In this document: positions 16,733 to 19,634 of the stretch, piece by piece
How positions within the stretch are numbered: the stretch's first letter is position 1
Layout: the number at the start of each line of letters is the position of its first letter
NCBI GenBank assembly: GCA_027600665.1
Contig: JADGJL010000502.1
Location: 1-19,634, forward strand
Length of the DNA stretch: 19,634 bases
From: Irineochytrium annulatum
Taxonomy: Eukaryota; Chytridiomycota; Chytridiomycetes; Chytridiales; Chytridiaceae
Reading direction: 5' to 3'
The notes under the pieces: model-generated
The model's input: the letters and a program-made list of their open reading frames with translations, nothing else
Told to the model about the DNA's origin: nothing
The model's database searches: none
Made by a program: the position numbers and the translations under genes

Positions 16733-18268
16733 TTAATGGGAAGGATCGTACACCACAGAAACGTCACGGCCCCCACCCGGTTGAACGACTACTTTCGTTT
16801 GTGCCGTTGTCGGACCCACAAACGACAGCAGCAGTGAAGGAGTGCGCGTTGCATCGAGCATCACCCCGTGGAGTATGTCGGAAGCCGTTGCGTCCACCAA
16901 CGACCCTAAAGTCTCCCCAGGCCCGACGACTTCAGCCTCGATGCTAAGCGCCTCCAGCCTTCTCCACCCGTCCCTGACGATCGCGGCGATATCCGCGATC
17001 GCGACTCGCCGCGGCCCATAAACGGCCAGCGACACGAACTGTCGGACGCGCAGGACGAGGTCGACGTCACGGGGACCGGGCTCCTCACTCAACTCGAAGT
17101 CAAGCTTCAAATCCCGGAGGTCTAACATCCCAGCCAGGGCCATGGACATCCCTTCGCTATCCCACAACTCGTCGCCGTCGCCATCGATCGTTAATCGCCT
17201 CAGCTGGACGAGGTTCGCGAGGGCCGCCGTGAAGCGCGTCCCCGGCGCTATTTCGGCAACCTCGGCGTATCCTTCGACCGACAAGCCAAGGTGCCTAAGG
17301 TTGACAAGCTTGCCCAACGTCCCGAATATCTGGCACGCCTCCTCGTCCGTAGTGTAACGAACGCTTACAACAAGCTGCGTCAGTGTGGCCGAGCAGCGCT
17401 CGAGCTCGATCACTTGGGAACCGGACAGCCGCTCCGCGCCGACCCTAAGATGTGTCAGGCGCTCGAACTGGCCCAGGAATCCTGGCATGATCATCGTGTC
17501 GTCGCCCTCGAGTGTCTCGTCGATGTCGAGCTGTCGCAGGGACCTCTGCGCGCTTGCGTTCCCTCCCCATCTCCCAAGCTTCGCGTCGAACTGGTCTTCG
17601 TCGCTCTTCATCACGCGCACGTTGTGGACGCCGGTCTCGCTGAGGATCATCCGCACAATGGCCTCCAGGTCCGAGATCAAGCAGACGGGGACCGTCACCG
17701 TGGTCACGCACGGGAATCGGGCAAACTCGAGGACGCTGTCGACGCGGTACCCGCGATAAACGATCTCGCTCGCGCCGCCATCCACGGAGGACATGCGATC
17801 CTTAATCCAGTCGAGCCATGGCGCTTGGGCGGCGGACGGCCCTTCCTTTCCCATGTTGATGGTGACCTTGCGAATTGTCCCCAGCAAGGGCGTGATGAGA
17901 TCCGGGTGGATCGTGGATTCGCTCGGGTTCACATCAAGCGATGTGATGGATCGCAGGTAGACGCGACATCGCCAGGCTCGCCTGCCGTCCGCGTTGGCGC
18001 TCGCCGCCGGATTCCCAGATTTGCAGAGCTCCACGAAGGCGCGGTTGATCGAGTCAAAGTCGGAGCGCTTATTCGCGACGTCGCTTGACGGCCCGATGCC
18101 ATCCGACGTGTCGAAGGCGGTGTGGGTGGACCAGAGCCGTGGGGCGGCGAGCTCGAAGAGGGTGCGCGAGACCAGAAGGCAGGAGTGGAGGGCCGGGATG
18201 TGCGGACGGAAGCACGCGCTCAATTCGTCGAGGACGAGGGCCAGGACATCGCTGTTAAGGATCCCCAT
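16733..18268 (-). CDS. F-box-like protein with LRR-like repeats
   Basis: A single-exon frame encodes 511 aa. The first 50 residues (MGILNSDVLALVLDELSA, then LHSCLLVSRTLFELAAPRLW) are the F-box-like head common in fungal F-box proteins: a Val-Leu helix, then CLLVSR and a final Leu-Trp. Leucine-rich stretches follow in the second half: LTHLRVGAERL near residue 273, LRHLGLSVEG near 326, LRRLTIDGDGDE near 358 and LRDLKLDFELSEE near 386. This resembles a degenerate LRR array. The protein would be a substrate receptor of an SCF ubiquitin ligase; the target is unknown. A TATA-like box lies 118-126 nt upstream. It is the third F-box-like gene in the window but shows no obvious similarity to the two ankyrin-type ones beyond the F-box. 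A 265-codon frame on the opposite strand is its shadow. Confidence 0.8.
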   Translation of the reverse strand: MGILNSDVLALVLDELSACFRPHIPALHSCLLVSRTLFELAAPRLWSTHTAFDTSDGIGPSSDVANKRSDFDSINRAFVELCKSGNPAASANADGRRAWRCRVYLRSITSLDVNPSESTIHPDLITPLLGTIRKVTINMGKEGPSAAQAPWLDWIKDRMSSVDGGASEIVYRGYRVDSVLEFARFPCVTTVTVPVCLISDLEAIVRMILSETGVHNVRVMKSDEDQFDAKLGRWGGNASAQRSLRQLDIDETLEGDDTMIMPGFLGQFERLTHLRVGAERLSGSQVIELERCSATLTQLVVSVRYTTDEEACQIFGTLGKLVNLRHLGLSVEGYAEVAEIAPGTRFTAALANLVQLRRLTIDGDGDELWDSEGMSMALAGMLDLRDLKLDFELSEEPGPRDVDLVLRVRQFVSLAVYGPRRVAIADIAAIVRDGWRRLEALSIEAEVVGPGETLGSLVDATASDILHGVMLDATRTPSLLLSFVGPTTAQTKVVVQPGGGRDVSVVYDPSH

Positions 18269-19361
18269 CCCAGTTGGCAGGGGGCGTGAAGGGAGGTTTG
18301 ACCTCGTTCACATCAGTGGCCTCACCGCTCCAGCCCTAGTTGAGCCCCTTAGTCGTATCTTGCTAGCCGTTCGTGCAAGTTCACCTTTTATATATCGACA
18401 TCGACAAAGAGTCTCATCATCTTCTGAGTCAAAATACCACATCAATTGTTGGCGACCCTTGAACAGCGCAACCCCATGCCAGTCCGCACCGCTGCTCCCA
18501 ACGCCGAAACTGCCGAAAACCGTGCCGTGGGGATGCCGACCGGCATTCGACGGATGGCAAGATGTGAGGACATTTTTACTATTTGGCAAAATTCGCAGAA
18601 TCCCGAGAACAAAGGCAGTGGTCTGCATAGTAATCCTCTGCATAGTTACATACATCACCAATGTTTAAATGCTCGCAGGTCCCTTTTCCTTTTTTCTTTT
18701 TTTTTGCTTCTTTATTTACCACAATAGTTCATAATCTCCTACTCTCTCTCTCGGTTCGCCAAGGACGGGCGTGATATTTAGCAAGAGGTTCAGGGGTTCG
18801 GGGTTGAGGGCATTGTACATACACTTGCGAAAATGTCCAGCATTCATGAGTTTGGGAGGAGAACGTGTGAAGGACAAAAAGATAGCAGGAAGAATCAGCA
18901 GAAGGAAACAAAAGGAAATCACTGCAAAAGAAAGCGAAAGCGAAATGAAAAAATAGCCAAGTAACATCATCTCTTCTTGCTTGGAAAACAACGGTGGTCT
19001 GGATCAAATAATAAATCTCTGGATGTGCATATGGAATACGACAGGATAGGATATGGAGCACACACTCAGTCCAAGGGGGTCACCAAGGGGTAGGCATGAG
19101 TGTAAGCGCAGGTAAAAAACAAAACCCAAAAGCAAGTCACAAATTAAAAACGCAAACCAATTAGGACCCTAATCCCATGAAAAAGAAAAAGCGAGGTTGC
19201 TATGAGAAATCAATCAAAACCACCATCATAAGATAAAGAAGCCATATGCACAGCTAAAACAAGCATACGAGGTCACACATTTTTCAATATCCCTAGCCCA
19301 GGTCCACTTTTTTACAAAAAGAAAAAAACCTTTCCCATCAGATCGTTTACATCTTTCATGC
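18269..19361. other. Intergenic region: promoter of the F-box/LRR-like gene and 3' UTR of the right-edge gene
   Basis: Mostly AT-rich. It holds a TATA-like box at 18386-18394 (-), a T-rich tract at about 18683-18710, and on the minus strand an AATAAA (18711-18716) that may serve the gene at the right edge, some 650 nt after its stop. A-rich purine DNA fills 18840-18960 and 19100-19330. The frames seen here have no recognisable content. Confidence 0.4.
18386..18394 (-). promoter_or_regulatory. TATA-like box of the F-box/LRR-like gene
   Basis: The minus strand reads TATATAAAA, 118-126 nt before the ATG at 18268, leaving room for a leader of about 90 nt. Confidence 0.45.
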
Positions 19362-19634
19362 TCAAACGGCGCTCGATCCCGCGACCGTGATCTTCTGCGC
19401 GTTCAGGTAGTTGATCGTCCTCGGGCTCAGGCCCTTGTTCGCCCGGTCCTCGCCGATCAGATCCGCCCCTCCGTTGGTCTGCTGGGCGCGACGGGCGGCG
19501 TCGACCTCGCGAGCGAGGCGCTTGCGGAGCACTGAGGCGCGGCGGGCGCGGACGATGAAGATGCCGGCGACGATGAGGACGAGCAAGGGGATCAGGACGG
19601 AGAGCGAGATGATGAGGGCTGAGGAGGTTGCGGG
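19362..19634 (-). CDS. C-terminus of a single-pass membrane protein (partial, runs off right edge)
   Basis: The minus-strand frame is open from the window edge to a TGA at 19362-19364, giving the last 90 residues. It begins with a strong membrane helix (ALIISLSVLIPLLVLIVAGI). A stop-transfer basic cluster follows (VRARRASVLRKRLAREV), then a short hydrophilic tail ending ITVAGSSAV. By the positive-inside rule the tail is cytoplasmic, making this the anchor of a type I surface or secretory-pathway protein whose lumenal part lies outside the window. The tail has no recognised motif. High GC3 and the sharp drop to AT-rich DNA after the stop support it as real. Confidence 0.65.
   Translation of the reverse strand, partial: PATSSALIISLSVLIPLLVLIVAGIFIVRARRASVLRKRLAREVDAARRAQQTNGGADLIGEDRANKGLSPRTINYLNAQKITVAGSSAV

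Noticed and set aside
17291..18088. 265-codon plus-strand frame opposite the F-box/LRR-like gene
   Set aside because: It is a GC-driven shadow; the minus strand has the F-box, LRR-like repeats, TATA box and complete ORF.

Overview
The window looks like nuclear DNA of a GC-rich fungus with a compact genome. Genes lie on both strands a few hundred bases apart. They are interrupted by short GT-AG introns (41 to 65 nt in the models below), coding GC3 is very high, and intergenic DNA is AT-rich with A/T homopolymers. A fungal-type mitochondrial carrier, a bZIP factor, and F-box proteins with ankyrin or LRR-like regions fit an early-diverging (chytrid-like) fungus. That placement is inference; no marker gene is present.

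Layout, left to right. 3-176 (+) is the C-terminal end of an unidentified gene. 1595-3615 (-) encodes a 653-residue protein that joins a low-complexity, BED-finger, transcription-factor-like N-terminus to a complete transthyretin-like hydroxyisourate hydrolase (HIUase) domain. 4743-5591 (-) is a three-exon four-helix membrane protein with a cysteine-rich loop. 5850-6265 (-) holds a possible broken gene. 6370-8151 (+) is a nine-exon mitochondrial carrier of the Oac1/SLC25A34-35 type with two canonical EF-hands fused to its C-terminus. 8612-9701 (+) is a bZIP factor whose leader carries two short upstream ORFs and a perfect 10-bp stem just before the start codon.

10058-11815 (+) is an F-box-like ankyrin-repeat protein, followed in tandem by a shorter F-box-like protein at 12242-13030 (+). 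13322-15078 (-) is a cyclic-nucleotide-binding protein with an N-myristoylation consensus. 15867-15992 (-) is a candidate very small gene with its own TATA box and poly(A) signal. 16733-18268 (-) is an F-box-like protein with LRR-like repeats. 19362-19634 (-) is the membrane-anchored C-terminus of a gene running off the right edge.

There is no operon logic here; the genes appear independently transcribed. The shared theme is regulation: two unusual domain fusions (a DNA-binding-type protein with a purine-catabolism fold, and a metabolite carrier with a calcium sensor), a cNMP-binding protein, a bZIP gene with a structured leader, and three F-box-like proteins. Nearly every gene also shows a coding strand that is C-rich in its 5' part and G-rich towards its 3' end. 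No RNA genes, transposons or CRISPR arrays were recognised.
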